A DNA stretch of 64,000 bases from Nitrospira japonica (lineage in GTDB: Bacteria > Nitrospirota > Thermodesulfovibrionia > UBA6902), in NCBI GenBank assembly GCA_020723105.1, contig DYJL01000010.1, forward strand, positions 55,291 through 119,290. Reading direction: 5' to 3'. A model generated the notes under the pieces. It did no database searches, was not told where the DNA came from, and saw nothing but the letters and a program-made list of their open reading frames with translations. Positions within the stretch are counted from its first letter, which is position 1. Every line of letters starts with the position of its first letter. Shown here piece after piece: positions 39,999 to 47,859 of the stretch. The position numbers and the translations under genes were made by a program.

Positions 39999-41225
39999 GT
40001 GCACCATACAGATTTGATATTGTTTATATTTTCCATTTCCAAATTGCTTTTAGTAGCAATTGCTTTTGGCAGTATAGCCCAGAAACTGGGAATGCCAAAA
40101 ATAATTGGTGAACTTTTAGGAGGGATTGTTTTCGGTCCCACAGTTCTTGGAACTTTTTTCCCTGAAACTCAAAGCTGGCTCTTTTCATCTCCCGATTCAA
40201 TTCTTGTTTCTATGAATGTGCTCTTAAAGTTCGGGGCGATTTTGCTTCTTTTTATAATCGGTCTCGAGGTTAATCTCCACACGGTCAAAGAACTTAAAAA
40301 GACCATTGTTTGGACGAGTTTTTTTGGCGTAGCATTCCCGTTTCTCCTGGGAGTAAGTTCTGTTTTCCTTTTCCCGGCAATCTGGAATTATAATCCTTCT
40401 GAAAATGCGTGGCTTTTGCCGTTATTTATTGGAACGGCCCTGTCCATTTCTGCGCTTCCAGTTATTGCGAGAATCCTGATGGACCTGGGAATGCTCAAAA
40501 GTAAAGTCGGCTCAATTATTTTAGCTACGGCCACTATTGATGATATTGCAGGCTGGATTCTTTTTGCACTTCTTACCACATATTTTGTTCCCAGCGAAAG
40601 TAGTCATATGAATCCTCTGATAACGATGCTTGGCGTTTCAGGAATGTTTTTCTTTGCCGTTACTTATGGCAACAGATTAACCAAACGACTTATTGCCTGG
40701 AGTGAAAAAATATCAGATGGCAATAATTTATTTTTGGGTCTGACACTGGTTCTGGTCCTTATTTTTTCTGCTATTGCAGAAGGAATCGGCATTCATGCGG
40801 TGTTAGGGGCATTTCTTGTGGGATTGGCTTTTTCCAACCGCGAACCGCATAAAATGCATGATTCACTTCGCAAGGTGGTAATGTCAGTATTTTCGCCTTT
40901 ATATTTCGTTTCAATCGGTTTTGGTTTGAATTTAATCAAGAATTTTGATGTGGTTTTGGCACTGCTTGTCCTGGGGATAGCTACTATTGGAAAAGTTGGG
41001 GGAGCCTGGCTGGGAGCCAATATTTCAAAATTAAACACAAAAGAATCACTGGCAGTTGGATTCGGTATGAATGCCAGAGGAGCGGTGGGCATTATTCTTG
41101 TTACATCAGCTTATCAAGCGAAGATAATTGATGAGAGGGTGTATGTTGCTCTCCTTACAATGGCGATATTGACCAGCCTTATAAGCGGTCCGATGATGAA
41201 GAAAATACTTTCAGGCAGATGCTGA
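39999..41225 (+). CDS. CPA2-type cation:proton antiporter (KefB/NapA-like)
   Basis: The 408-residue protein starts at GTG 39999 and has about twelve membrane spans. Recognisable segments are IAQKLGMPKIIGELLGGIVF, ILLLFIIGLEVNLHTVKELK, LSISALPVIARILMDLGML, LATATIDDIAGWILFALL (the ion-binding D-D type core) and NARGAVGIILVTSAYQA. No TrkA-N regulatory domain is attached. It probably exchanges Na+ or K+ for H+. Its stop lies about 95 bases from the left att site of the island, so it marks the chromosomal side. Confidence 0.9.
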   Translation: MHHTDLILFIFSISKLLLVAIAFGSIAQKLGMPKIIGELLGGIVFGPTVLGTFFPETQSWLFSSPDSILVSMNVLLKFGAILLLFIIGLEVNLHTVKELKKTIVWTSFFGVAFPFLLGVSSVFLFPAIWNYNPSENAWLLPLFIGTALSISALPVIARILMDLGMLKSKVGSIILATATIDDIAGWILFALLTTYFVPSESSHMNPLITMLGVSGMFFFAVTYGNRLTKRLIAWSEKISDGNNLFLGLTLVLVLIFSAIAEGIGIHAVLGAFLVGLAFSNREPHKMHDSLRKVVMSVFSPLYFVSIGFGLNLIKNFDVVLALLVLGIATIGKVGGAWLGANISKLNTKESLAVGFGMNARGAVGIILVTSAYQAKIIDERVYVALLTMAILTSLISGPMMKKILSGRC

Positions 41226-41317
41226 AAGCTGCCTTTCCGTGGTGAGGAAGTATAATTTCAAGGGCTCCCCCCAAGGCCTTATTAGAAATATAACCACATT
41301 TATTAATAAACATTACT

Positions 41318-41343
41318 TTGGCGGGAGCGTGTGGGAATCGAAC
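41318..41343. mobile_element. Distal attachment site: 26-bp copy of the tRNA-Sec 3' end
   Basis: The 26 bases are identical, in the same orientation, to 60508-60533, which cover the CCA end, the acceptor strand and part of the T arm of the tRNA-Sec gene. This is the expected product of site-specific integration at a tRNA 3' end and marks the left border of a 19.2-kb island. Confidence 0.88.
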
Positions 41344-41403
41344 TATGCGAAGATGCTAATTTAAATATATTAATCAATAAGTTGCATGATAAGGAATCAG
41401 ACT

Positions 41404-41428
41404 GTCCACGGTTTGTCCACGTTTTTGG
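41404..41428. repeat. Tandem GTCCACGGTTT repeat inside the left island end
   Basis: GTCCACGGTTTGTCCACG lies 60 bases inside the left att copy. The relative GTTCACGGTTTGTTCACGG occurs near the right end (60440-60466). On the minus strand the left copy reads TNRGQS in a 40-codon open stretch running into the att site, as expected for the C-terminus of a tyrosine integrase. Either a relic integrase 3' end or arm-type binding sites would explain it. Confidence 0.5.
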
Positions 41429-41455
41429 TTTAACGATTAAACTGGTTTTTTCACA

Positions 41456-42859
41456 TCAAATCATCCAGTATGGCAACAGATAAATCCGGGTCTTATCTTC
41501 TTCAATTATATCTGCGTCCTCGAATCTGCCGACAAGCACACCTACCTTTTCTTTCTCCTTTGTAATAAAACTTCTGATACCTTTCAAATGTTTTGTCTGT
41601 ATCTTTTTATCGCTTTTTATTTCTATTGGCAGGAGCCTCTCCGGTGTATATACAATGATATCAACTTCTTCTTTTGTCTTGGTCCTCCAGTAGTGAAGTT
41701 TTGCCTCATGTTCCATAAAGGAAGCGATAGTATGTAGTTTCTCTACGATAGCGTTTTCTAAAATAATGCCGTATTGTCCGAGTTTCTCAATCTGAGAAAT
41801 ATTGTTTAAGCCAAGCAGGCTGTTTCTGATGCCAAGGTCTGTAAAATACACCTTAGGCGTTTTGAGTATCTCACTCCTTACATTCCTTGAATATGTTGTA
41901 AGGTTCTTGATAATAAATGTCTTTTCAAGCAGCATGGAGTATCTCTTTACGGTATCTGCAGTAACTTCAAGATGAGACGCGATATTTGAATAATTGAGAA
42001 GATCTCCGGTCCGGGATGCCAGCAGCTCCATAACCTTTTGATAAACCCAAAGCTTGTCCTCCTTTACAAGATTTCTGATATCTTGTTCAAGATAGGTATC
42101 CCTGTAGTTCTTGAGAAGTATCTGTTTCTTATCCGCATCCTTACTGAGAATGACTGCCGGCAGACCTCCAAAGACCATGTATTCTTCAAATAGTTTCTGA
42201 ATCTTCTGCTTGTATGGCATTATTCCGGCCTGATATTTTTTTAAGGCTTTTTTATCAGGAGCCGTTTCTCCGAAAATAAAACGCCAAATATTTTTTTTGT
42301 CTGGCGGTGTAAGTCCATATCCCCTGAACATCTCTAACTCTGAAAAAGGGAGCACAGACAGGGACAATACCCTTCCGGCAAGACTTTCTTTTATTTGAAC
42401 CTTCAATTCAAGTGATGATGACCCGGTAAGTACCCACTTGATAGGCAGCTTTAAATCATACAGAGACTTTATGTATTCGATGAAACCCGGGAGCTTTTGA
42501 ACCTCATCTATGAAGAGATATAAAAGTGTTTTCTGGAGTTGAGCCTCTTCGCCCAAAAATCTTTCAACGATCTTCAGGAAATTGTCAAAAGATGCTGAAA
42601 GCTCCTGTCTGAGCGAAAGGTCATCAAATGTAAAATAGAAAATCCTCTCCGGTCTGACACCGTCTTTAAGCAGGGCATGAATGAGCTGGAATGCAAGGGT
42701 GCTTTTCCCTGTCTGTCTTAATCCAAGGAGCGAAAGTATCTCCTTTTCTTTGATGAACTTTAGTGCCCGGTCATGGATGTCACGATCTACAATGTTAGCA
42801 GGCAGAACAAAAACCCCGCTCCTCCATGCATTATAACTATTGAAAAGCCTTTCGTCCAA
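41456..42859 (-). CDS. AAA_14/DUF4143 ATPase
   Basis: The 467-residue protein has an AAA_14 domain with Walker A LLGLRQTGKSTLAFQLIHAL near 42-61, Walker B LLYLFIDEVQKLPGF, and WVLTGSSSLELK (sensor 1). A C-terminal DUF4143 domain carries VDIIVYTPERLLPIEIKSD, a PD-(D/E)XK-like IEIKS strand. This family is common in Bacteroidetes, archaea and mobile regions; the function is not established. It is the first gene inside the island. Codon 1 is at 42859, with an AT-rich upstream region. Confidence 0.88.
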   Translation of the reverse strand: MDERLFNSYNAWRSGVFVLPANIVDRDIHDRALKFIKEKEILSLLGLRQTGKSTLAFQLIHALLKDGVRPERIFYFTFDDLSLRQELSASFDNFLKIVERFLGEEAQLQKTLLYLFIDEVQKLPGFIEYIKSLYDLKLPIKWVLTGSSSLELKVQIKESLAGRVLSLSVLPFSELEMFRGYGLTPPDKKNIWRFIFGETAPDKKALKKYQAGIMPYKQKIQKLFEEYMVFGGLPAVILSKDADKKQILLKNYRDTYLEQDIRNLVKEDKLWVYQKVMELLASRTGDLLNYSNIASHLEVTADTVKRYSMLLEKTFIIKNLTTYSRNVRSEILKTPKVYFTDLGIRNSLLGLNNISQIEKLGQYGIILENAIVEKLHTIASFMEHEAKLHYWRTKTKEEVDIIVYTPERLLPIEIKSDKKIQTKHLKGIRSFITKEKEKVGVLVGRFEDADIIEEDKTRIYLLPYWMI

Positions 42860-42952
42860 AACAATATGCCTCTCGAAATATTTACTTGATAATTTCGAGT
42901 ATACAATAATAATTTATTGAAAGCAAGTGAGAACGCTAATTGAGTGATAATT

Positions 42953-44293
42953 CTAGCGATCTATCCCAAGTCGCTCCCACATCCATGACAGGTCATAATA
43001 GGGCATACCTTCTTTCTTATTGCGTTCCTCTGAGTTCTCGAAGGACTTTAAAAGTTCGATAACTTTTTTTCTGCCTTCTTCTGTCTTTACTGCTTGCAAA
43101 GGGGTTTTACCGTTTAGGGCGGGAACTTTCTTTTTTAGCCAGTTCTTGTTGTGCTTATCCATAAATTCTGTATAGAGTTTCTGCTGTATCTCCATCGGTA
43201 TTTCAATGGATGGCTTTTCACGAGGTTCCTTCTTATGATCCTTCATGGCTTCCATTGGATCCTGAAAGGTATCGATCTTGTGTGTCAGGGAATTGGACAG
43301 TGCTTCAAGGATAAGTTTTTTCCCCTTCTCAAGCCGTTTCTTTGAATTGCATTCCAGTATCAGTTTGGATTCCTTGTGTTCAATCCTGCCAAGAATGGTG
43401 GCGCTCCCTTCTTTATTCCTTTTTGCAAACCACAAAAAGTCCTCACCCGTTTGTTCGAAATCTTTGATGTTGATCAATCCGTTAATGACAGCTTCTTTAT
43501 CTCTGATTTCAAATAACGCTTTTGACAGTATCATCGGTTCCCCTGTAGTGGTATGAAGGATCGGCAGCATGGGGTTCCTGATAAGGTCATACCAGTAAAA
43601 ATTAAATATATCGCTTTCCATCTTCAGAAAATCATCCATCGCTGCTTCTGGGTAGTCCAGCCTGTAGTCTTCAAACTCAGAATGTATGTCGGCAAGTATT
43701 CTTTCTTTCTGTTTCAATGGATAAGGGTAGACCGATCCGCTCATTATGTATTTTCCGTCAATATAAATGAGACGGGTCGCATAGATGTCCCATTTGCTCA
43801 ATGACCTTGTGGCTGCCTTCTCTTTCACGTCGTACTCTCCTCCAAGGATAATATCTTTCAGCAACAGACCTTCCTCGGGGAATACCTCCTGTACTTCGTA
43901 AAGGCTTATTACGGAGTTTTTCATAATGGTCAGAACCTTATGTTCATTCGGCAACATGCCCACCTTACTCTCCATATAGAGATCAATCAGCGTCTTACCA
44001 TCTTCCTCATCAATAGCAAAATCATGAACGACCCACTCCCAGAAGTTGATTTCGGCTATATCCCAGGTATAGCCGTCGAGTTGTTCATCCGGGTTGAAAT
44101 CATCCCAGAAAAGGAGCCGGGCATCATCAAAAGTATGACCATATTTTCTCTTGAAGAAGCCCAGCAGGTCCTGGACTAATTTATTCCTGATAAAATCTTC
44201 CCTGCCGGATTCCGTATATGTCCGGCTCAGGCAGCATTTCTTATATTTCTTCCCACTCCCGCAGGGGCATGGATCATTTCTTCCGGTTTGCAT
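42953..44293 (-). CDS. SEC-C motif protein with a large uncharacterised region
   Basis: The start is taken at ATG 44293, giving MQTGRNDPCPCGSGKKYKKC, the usual N-terminal zinc-binding SEC-C motif; the frame is open back to 44386. The 446-residue product then has a region of unknown fold with many acidic and aromatic residues. Its C-terminal segment (LNGKTPLQAVKTEEGRKKVI) resembles the MbcA/ParS-like toxin-binding domain of antitoxins and of SEC-C accessory proteins. SEC-C domains bind ribosomes or protein partners. The combination is typical of genomic islands, but no function can be given. Confidence 0.75.
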   Translation of the reverse strand: MQTGRNDPCPCGSGKKYKKCCLSRTYTESGREDFIRNKLVQDLLGFFKRKYGHTFDDARLLFWDDFNPDEQLDGYTWDIAEINFWEWVVHDFAIDEEDGKTLIDLYMESKVGMLPNEHKVLTIMKNSVISLYEVQEVFPEEGLLLKDIILGGEYDVKEKAATRSLSKWDIYATRLIYIDGKYIMSGSVYPYPLKQKERILADIHSEFEDYRLDYPEAAMDDFLKMESDIFNFYWYDLIRNPMLPILHTTTGEPMILSKALFEIRDKEAVINGLINIKDFEQTGEDFLWFAKRNKEGSATILGRIEHKESKLILECNSKKRLEKGKKLILEALSNSLTHKIDTFQDPMEAMKDHKKEPREKPSIEIPMEIQQKLYTEFMDKHNKNWLKKKVPALNGKTPLQAVKTEEGRKKVIELLKSFENSEERNKKEGMPYYDLSWMWERLGIDR

Positions 44294-44391
44294 AATCAGC
44301 GCCTTTCTTCTGACGTATGATAACTCATTATAAACATCCGGTGCATCCGTTTTCTTTCCAACCACTTTCTGTCTAACTGGTGGCATCAGGT

Positions 44392-44595
44392 TTATCTAAT
44401 TGAATATGTGTGTTTTAAACCTCTTACAGCGTATTCAAGTGTCTTGAGCAAATAACCAATAAATGTTCCTGAATATCGATAGCAGCGTATGCAGGTCTCG
44501 ATGCGCTTTTCGATCATTGACTCGTGCCCCGCCCAGGAGGAAAGCATCGGACGACTTTCAATCCATTCATCGATTATAAATCTTACAAGCTTCAT
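44392..44595 (-). CDS. Hypothetical 67-residue protein
   Basis: ATG 44595, behind AGAGAAGAAATT, opens a 67-codon frame (MKLVRFIIDEWIESRPMLSS...). The hydrophobic-helical text GTFIGYLLKTLEYAVRGLK looks coding. An earlier in-frame start at 44790 overlaps the next gene in another frame and is less likely. I do not recognise the family. It may be the 3' part of a gene split from 44618-44878 by a frameshift. Confidence 0.45.
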   Translation of the reverse strand: MKLVRFIIDEWIESRPMLSSWAGHESMIEKRIETCIRCYRYSGTFIGYLLKTLEYAVRGLKHTYSIR

Positions 44596-44617
44596 AATTT
44601 CTTCTCTGGCTAAGATA

Positions 44618-44878
44618 TTACCATTCTGTGCTATCCTTTTTTTCCTGTACGGCTGTTGCATTAATACGGTAGGATGGTTTCCATTTTTTGTGATATTTCC
44701 GATCCAAGGCACGGGTGATCCTGTCCCAATCAATACATCCGATTTCAGTACGCACGTTCTGCTGGATATATTGATAAACATTCGGAGCATGCCTCAGTAT
44801 CCATGAGCTATTAAATGTAACCGGACGTTTTTCTCTCAGAAGTTTGTTGATAGTTTTCACAGCAGAATTAAAATCCAT
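44618..44878 (-). CDS. Hypothetical 86-residue protein
   Basis: The frame MDFNSAVKTINKLLREKRPV... with IDWDRITRALDRKYHKKWKP has plausible protein composition. It is followed within 25 bases by the small frame 44392-44595, so the pair may be two small genes or one frameshifted gene of about 160 codons. No family was recognised. It lies between the SEC-C gene and a degenerate att copy. Confidence 0.45.
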   Translation of the reverse strand: MDFNSAVKTINKLLREKRPVTFNSSWILRHAPNVYQYIQQNVRTEIGCIDWDRITRALDRKYHKKWKPSYRINATAVQEKKDSTEW

Positions 44879-44965
44879 GCATAACCTTATAACAGGGCAG
44901 TAGCAACTTAATCAACTTAATTACCTGATATTGAATGAATTAAATTTATTTATCAGTCAGTTATG

Positions 44966-44990
44966 AAGTTGGTAGCGTGTGGGATACGAG
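44966..44990. mobile_element. Degenerate third copy of the tRNA-Sec attachment sequence
   Basis: AAGTTGG..TAGCGTGTGGGATACGAG matches 60506-60530 (AAGTTGGCGGGAGCGTGTGG...) except for a three-base deletion and a few changes. Its orientation is the same as the other two copies. It suggests that two elements integrated in succession, 41.3-45.0 kb and 45.0-60.5 kb. Confidence 0.65.
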
Positions 44991-45076
44991 GCTATTTTAA
45001 TAAAATTATAGGTAAATGATAAAAAACCTTATATTACTTGCTATTAAAGAATTTTTGTTTACGGTTTTGTTTTCCA

Positions 45077-45426
45077 TTATTTCTTTCTTAACTCTTTCAA
45101 AATTTTTCTTACTTCTTTTTCAAGTTCCGGAATTTTATTTTTAATAATATCCCAGATAATATCTCTATTTATGCCAAAATACTCGTGAACAACAAATCTC
45201 TTAATCCTACTGCCTTTTTCCAATCAACATTTTTATATTCTGCCCGAACTGCAGCAGGCAAATGCTTGATAGCCTCGCCGATTATTTGAAGATTTCTCAT
45301 AACAGCATCATAGGTTTTATCGTCTTTCAGAAGGTCCTGAATAGTTATATCTTTTGTGTAAGTGATGATTTTCTTAGATGATGTATGAATGTCTTTAAGA
45401 AATAATGCCCAGTCCCTCTTAGGCAT
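45077..45426 (-). pseudogene. HepT-like HEPN toxin, frameshifted
   Basis: The frame from 45426 gives 85 residues of a DUF86/HepT protein (VMRNLQIIGEAIKHLPAAVR, VDWKKAVGLRDL). It then leaves the family frame one base short: the expected VVHEYFGINRDIIWDIIKNK continues in the next frame to a TAA at 45077. The conserved RxxxxHxY active-site motif (RDL.VVHEY) is exactly where the frame breaks. The gene overlaps its MNT partner by eight bases. A one-base deletion, real or from assembly, would inactivate the toxin. Confidence 0.8.
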
Positions 45427-45724
45427 GAACGGCTTCCTTGAAGACGTATGGTTTTATTTCTTTTCTGATAGATTCTTTAATCACGAGGTCTATTTTCTTT
45501 GAAGTAATTTTTTGCAGATAAAATTTAAGATCCATAAAGTTGTCGAATGTCCTGAATGCCGGTTTCAGTTCTACAAAAATATCAATATCACTTTTCCCCT
45601 TATGTTCATTCCTTGCATAAGAGCCGAATACAGCTATATCAGTAACACCATATTTTTCAGACAACATTTTTTTGTTATCTTTCAAAATATCCAAAATATC
45701 TTTTAAATCAATAGCCTTTGCCAT
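45419..45724 (-). CDS. mntA: MNT-type nucleotidyltransferase antitoxin
   Basis: The 101-residue protein has the minimal nucleotidyltransferase motif VFGSYARNEHKGKSDIDIFV, with GSY and the DID catalytic pair. In characterised MntA-HepT modules this enzyme AMPylates the HEPN toxin and neutralises it. It is intact and overlaps the damaged hepT gene. Upstream are fragments of a second HEPN/HTH system. Confidence 0.87.
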   Translation of the reverse strand: MAKAIDLKDILDILKDNKKMLSEKYGVTDIAVFGSYARNEHKGKSDIDIFVELKPAFRTFDNFMDLKFYLQKITSKKIDLVIKESIRKEIKPYVFKEAVHA

Positions 45725-45782
45725 CTCTATAATACCGCTTGCAGTTTTAATTATAGATTATAACAAAAATCAAACAATGATA

Positions 45783-45995
45783 TTAAGTTAGCATTGCCGA
45801 CGGCTTTGCTCTCCACTGACTTTTATCTAACAGGTAATACGTTAATGATCTGAAACTGCCGTCCTCTTTTCTGCCCTGAGACTCAACTCTGATAATATTC
45901 CACTTCTCAAGGTCCTTGATCGCTGAATAAACACTTCTCTCACTGATTCCGAGCCTTTCCAACTTCCCCGCTTGCAGGCTTTCCAGCTTCCGCAC
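45783..45995 (-). pseudogene. Winged-helix domain fragment
   Basis: The 70-codon frame contains ERLGISERSVYSAIKDLEKW, then NIIRVESQGRKEDGSFRSLT, a winged-helix DNA-binding segment. The N-terminal part is replaced by a GC-rich repetitive stretch (LESLQAGKLERL, from GGAAGCTGGAAAGCCTGC-like units). It is likely the remains of an HTH or HTH-MNT gene that paired with the HEPN pseudogene upstream. Confidence 0.5.
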
Positions 45996-46042
45996 TTGCG
46001 AGCTTACTAACTTTTATCGCTGATTGCGGCCCTTTCCTTTTG

Positions 46043-46500
46043 TTATTTAGATTTCTTAAGAGAATCGAACAACTGTTTCATTCGATGCAAAAACTGCCCT
46101 GCTGATTCAAGCGCTTTATTTGCATCCTCATCTGAAGAGTAAAAACTTAGATCATACTGATTCTCATGCCTGATCTCCCTGTGATGATCTAATAACTCTA
46201 CCCTCTTTTCTCAAGCTTCTTCCCGGCTACATAATTATCCTCCAGATACCTCGCGATACATGCATGACTCTTTTCCCTGTATCCGTCAAGAAAAAGAATT
46301 GCTCTTGCAGAGTGGAACATGACCATATACGAAGAAAGAACCGATGAATCATATGCCTCGCTTTGATATGATCTTTCAGCTTCCTTAAACCAGCCCTCTG
46401 CTTTCTTTATGGATCTTACTGCATTATCTTCTGAAGCGGGGATTTTTCTCAAAAGCCCTTTTTCTATACAATCCTTAAATCTGAACGGCATTCCTGTCAC
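46043..46500 (-). pseudogene. HEPN-domain protein, frameshifted
   Basis: From ATG 46500 a 100-codon frame reads SIKKAEGWFKEAERSYQSEA and MVMFHSARAILFLDGYREKS, typical HEPN helices, and stops after KKLEKRG. The next frame continues as VELLDHHREIRHENQYDLSF and ends at 46043, restoring the RxxxxH motif (REIRHENQYD). One missing base in a GAAAAGAGGG run explains it. It is thus a second broken HEPN toxin within 1.5 kb. Confidence 0.75.
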
Positions 46501-46616
46501 CGTACAAAATTATTGAACCAAAGGCAAGCGAATGATAGAACATGGTGTCTTCTTTTCTGATAGTTTTCAACTTCCTGTCACTCAAAATAAATATCTTTGC
46601 GTTCTTTATTTTTTTC

Positions 46617-46661
46617 TTTAGCGAAAGCTTTGTAGAATCCCCCGTGGCTTGCCACTGGGGA
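46617..46661 (+). mobile_element. Solo IS200/IS605-type left end
   Basis: The 45 bases are identical to the left end of the IS200-like element at 55101-55145, including the imperfect hairpin CCCCCGTGGCTTGCCACTGGG. No transposase follows; instead a Met/Gly-rich secreted-protein gene starts 25 bases downstream. It may be a remnant, or an end mobilised in trans. Confidence 0.75.
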
Positions 46662-46685
46662 TTCACTACGAAGGGAGGTGAAGAT

Positions 46686-46904
46686 ATGAAGAGAACAATA
46701 TTTACAGTAGCTGCAATAATTATTGCACTCACCCTTGTTGCAGGGACAACAGGGTTTGCAGCCGGAATGGGCAACATGGGCGGGGGACAGCACATGGGTC
46801 CCTCTCAGGGCTACATGGGCACAGGACAGCAAATGAATACAAATGGGCGCCGGAAAGCAAATGGGTTCCGGACAGGGCAGTATGAGCAACGGCAAGTAGT
46901 TTAA
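46686..46904 (+). CDS. Small secreted Met/Gly/Gln-rich protein, probably frameshifted at its end
   Basis: ATG 46686 follows a GGGAGGTGAAG site. The 72-residue product has a clear signal peptide (KRTIFTVAAIIIALTLVAG, cleavage near GFAA), then a low-complexity GMGNMGGGQHMGPSQGYMG region. After MNT the present frame becomes basic, while the next frame continues the pattern (MGAGKQMGSGQGSMSNGK, then TAG at 46897-46899). An extra A near 46841 therefore probably changed the tail. Met-rich periplasmic peptides can bind copper or silver; no function is shown here. A strong terminator follows. Confidence 0.65.
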   Translation: MKRTIFTVAAIIIALTLVAGTTGFAAGMGNMGGGQHMGPSQGYMGTGQQMNTNGRRKANGFRTGQYEQRQVV

Positions 46905-46918
46905 AATTAAGCGACAGC

Positions 46919-46953
46919 AAGGGCAATATCAAAAAAAGATATTGCCCTTTTTA
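46919..46953 (+). terminator. Rho-independent terminator after the Met/Gly-rich gene
   Basis: A perfect 12-base stem (AAGGGCAATATC with GATATTGCCCTT) and a T run are visible. The group II intron remnant begins five bases beyond it. Confidence 0.93.
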
Positions 46954-47727
46954 TATAGTGCGCCCGTCAGGGCGCACATACTTGGAGGTGTGATAGGGGG
47001 AGTGGAAGAAGTCCGAAGGGAAGGCACACCGCAGGGAGGCCCGTTGTCTCCGCTTTTGTCCAATATACTTTTAGATGAATTGGACAAGGAACTGGAGAGA
47101 AGAGGACACCGGTTTTGCCGTTACGCCGACGACTGCAATATCTATGTGAAGTCAAAGGCGGCAGGGGAACGGGTTAAACGATCGATTACCCGATTTCTTA
47201 CAACGCGGCTCCGCTTAAAGGTGAACGAAGAAAAGAGCGCAATGGATAGGCCATGGAACAGAACATTCCTGGGATACACCATGACTGCAAATCGGGAACC
47301 TAAACTCAAGGTCTCGCTGAAAGCCGTAGAAAGGGCAAAGAAGCGGATTCGAGAGATAATGCGGCAAGGGCGGGGGAGAAAGCTCACCAAGGTAATAGAG
47401 GAAGTGACGCAGTTAATGCGTGGCTGGATAAACTACTTCCGGCTATCACAGGTAAAAGCGGCATTTGAAGAACTGGACGGATGGATAAGACGGAAACTGC
47501 GTTGCATCTTATGGGTACAGTGGAAGAAGCCAAAGACCAGAGCTGGAAAGCTGATGAAACTTGGGATAGATAAGGTAAGAGCCCTAACGTCAGCCTATAA
47601 CGGACGGGGTTCGTGGTGGAATGCAGGAGCTTCACATATGAATGCTGCTATCCCCACCAATTGGCTTAGCAGACAGGGTCTTATAAGTCTTCTTGCAGAA
47701 CACCGACGCCTTGAGCGTCTTACATGA
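46942..47727 (+). pseudogene. 5'-deleted group II intron reverse transcriptase/maturase
   Basis: The open frame holds the C-terminal half of an LtrA-type protein. It has RT motifs GTPQGGPLSPLLSNILLDEL and FCRYADDCNIYV (YADD active site), LKLKVNEEKSA-like text, FLGYTM, and the thumb/maturase domain ending in EHRRLERLT. The N-terminal fingers and palm (RT motifs 0 to 4, about 200 residues) are missing, so the protein is not functional. The frame formally extends into the terminator region only by chance. Confidence 0.85.
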
Positions 47728-47795
47728 ACCGCCGTATGCCGAACGGCACGTACGGTGGTGTGAGAGGCAGGGGCTAACGCCCCCGCCTACTCGAT
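46958..47795 (+). mobile_element. Internally deleted group II intron
   Basis: The left boundary GTGCGCCCGTCAGGGCGCAC looks like a group II 5' end (GTGCG). It is followed after only 25 bases by the middle of the reverse transcriptase gene, so ribozyme domains I-IV and half the ORF are gone. The 3' end has a recognisable domain V (GAACCGCCGTATGCC / GGCACGTACGGTGG) and domain VI stem with CCTACTCGAT as the terminal bases. It lies immediately after a rho-independent terminator, a known target for some group II introns. Confidence 0.8.
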
Positions 47796-47859
47796 CCTGT
47801 AACCTTTTAAGGTTTATTTCGTCTAAGTTGTATTCTTATCAATTTTCCCAGGACAAGAT

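Noticed and set aside
44300..44386. N-terminal extension of the SEC-C protein
   Set aside because: SEC-C proteins usually begin a few residues before GRNDPCPCGSG, which fits ATG 44293.
46475..46932. Several overlapping minus-strand frames opposite the Met/Gly-rich gene
   Set aside because: They are low-complexity mirror readings (PCCP-, CPCS-rich) of the plus-strand gene and the IS end.
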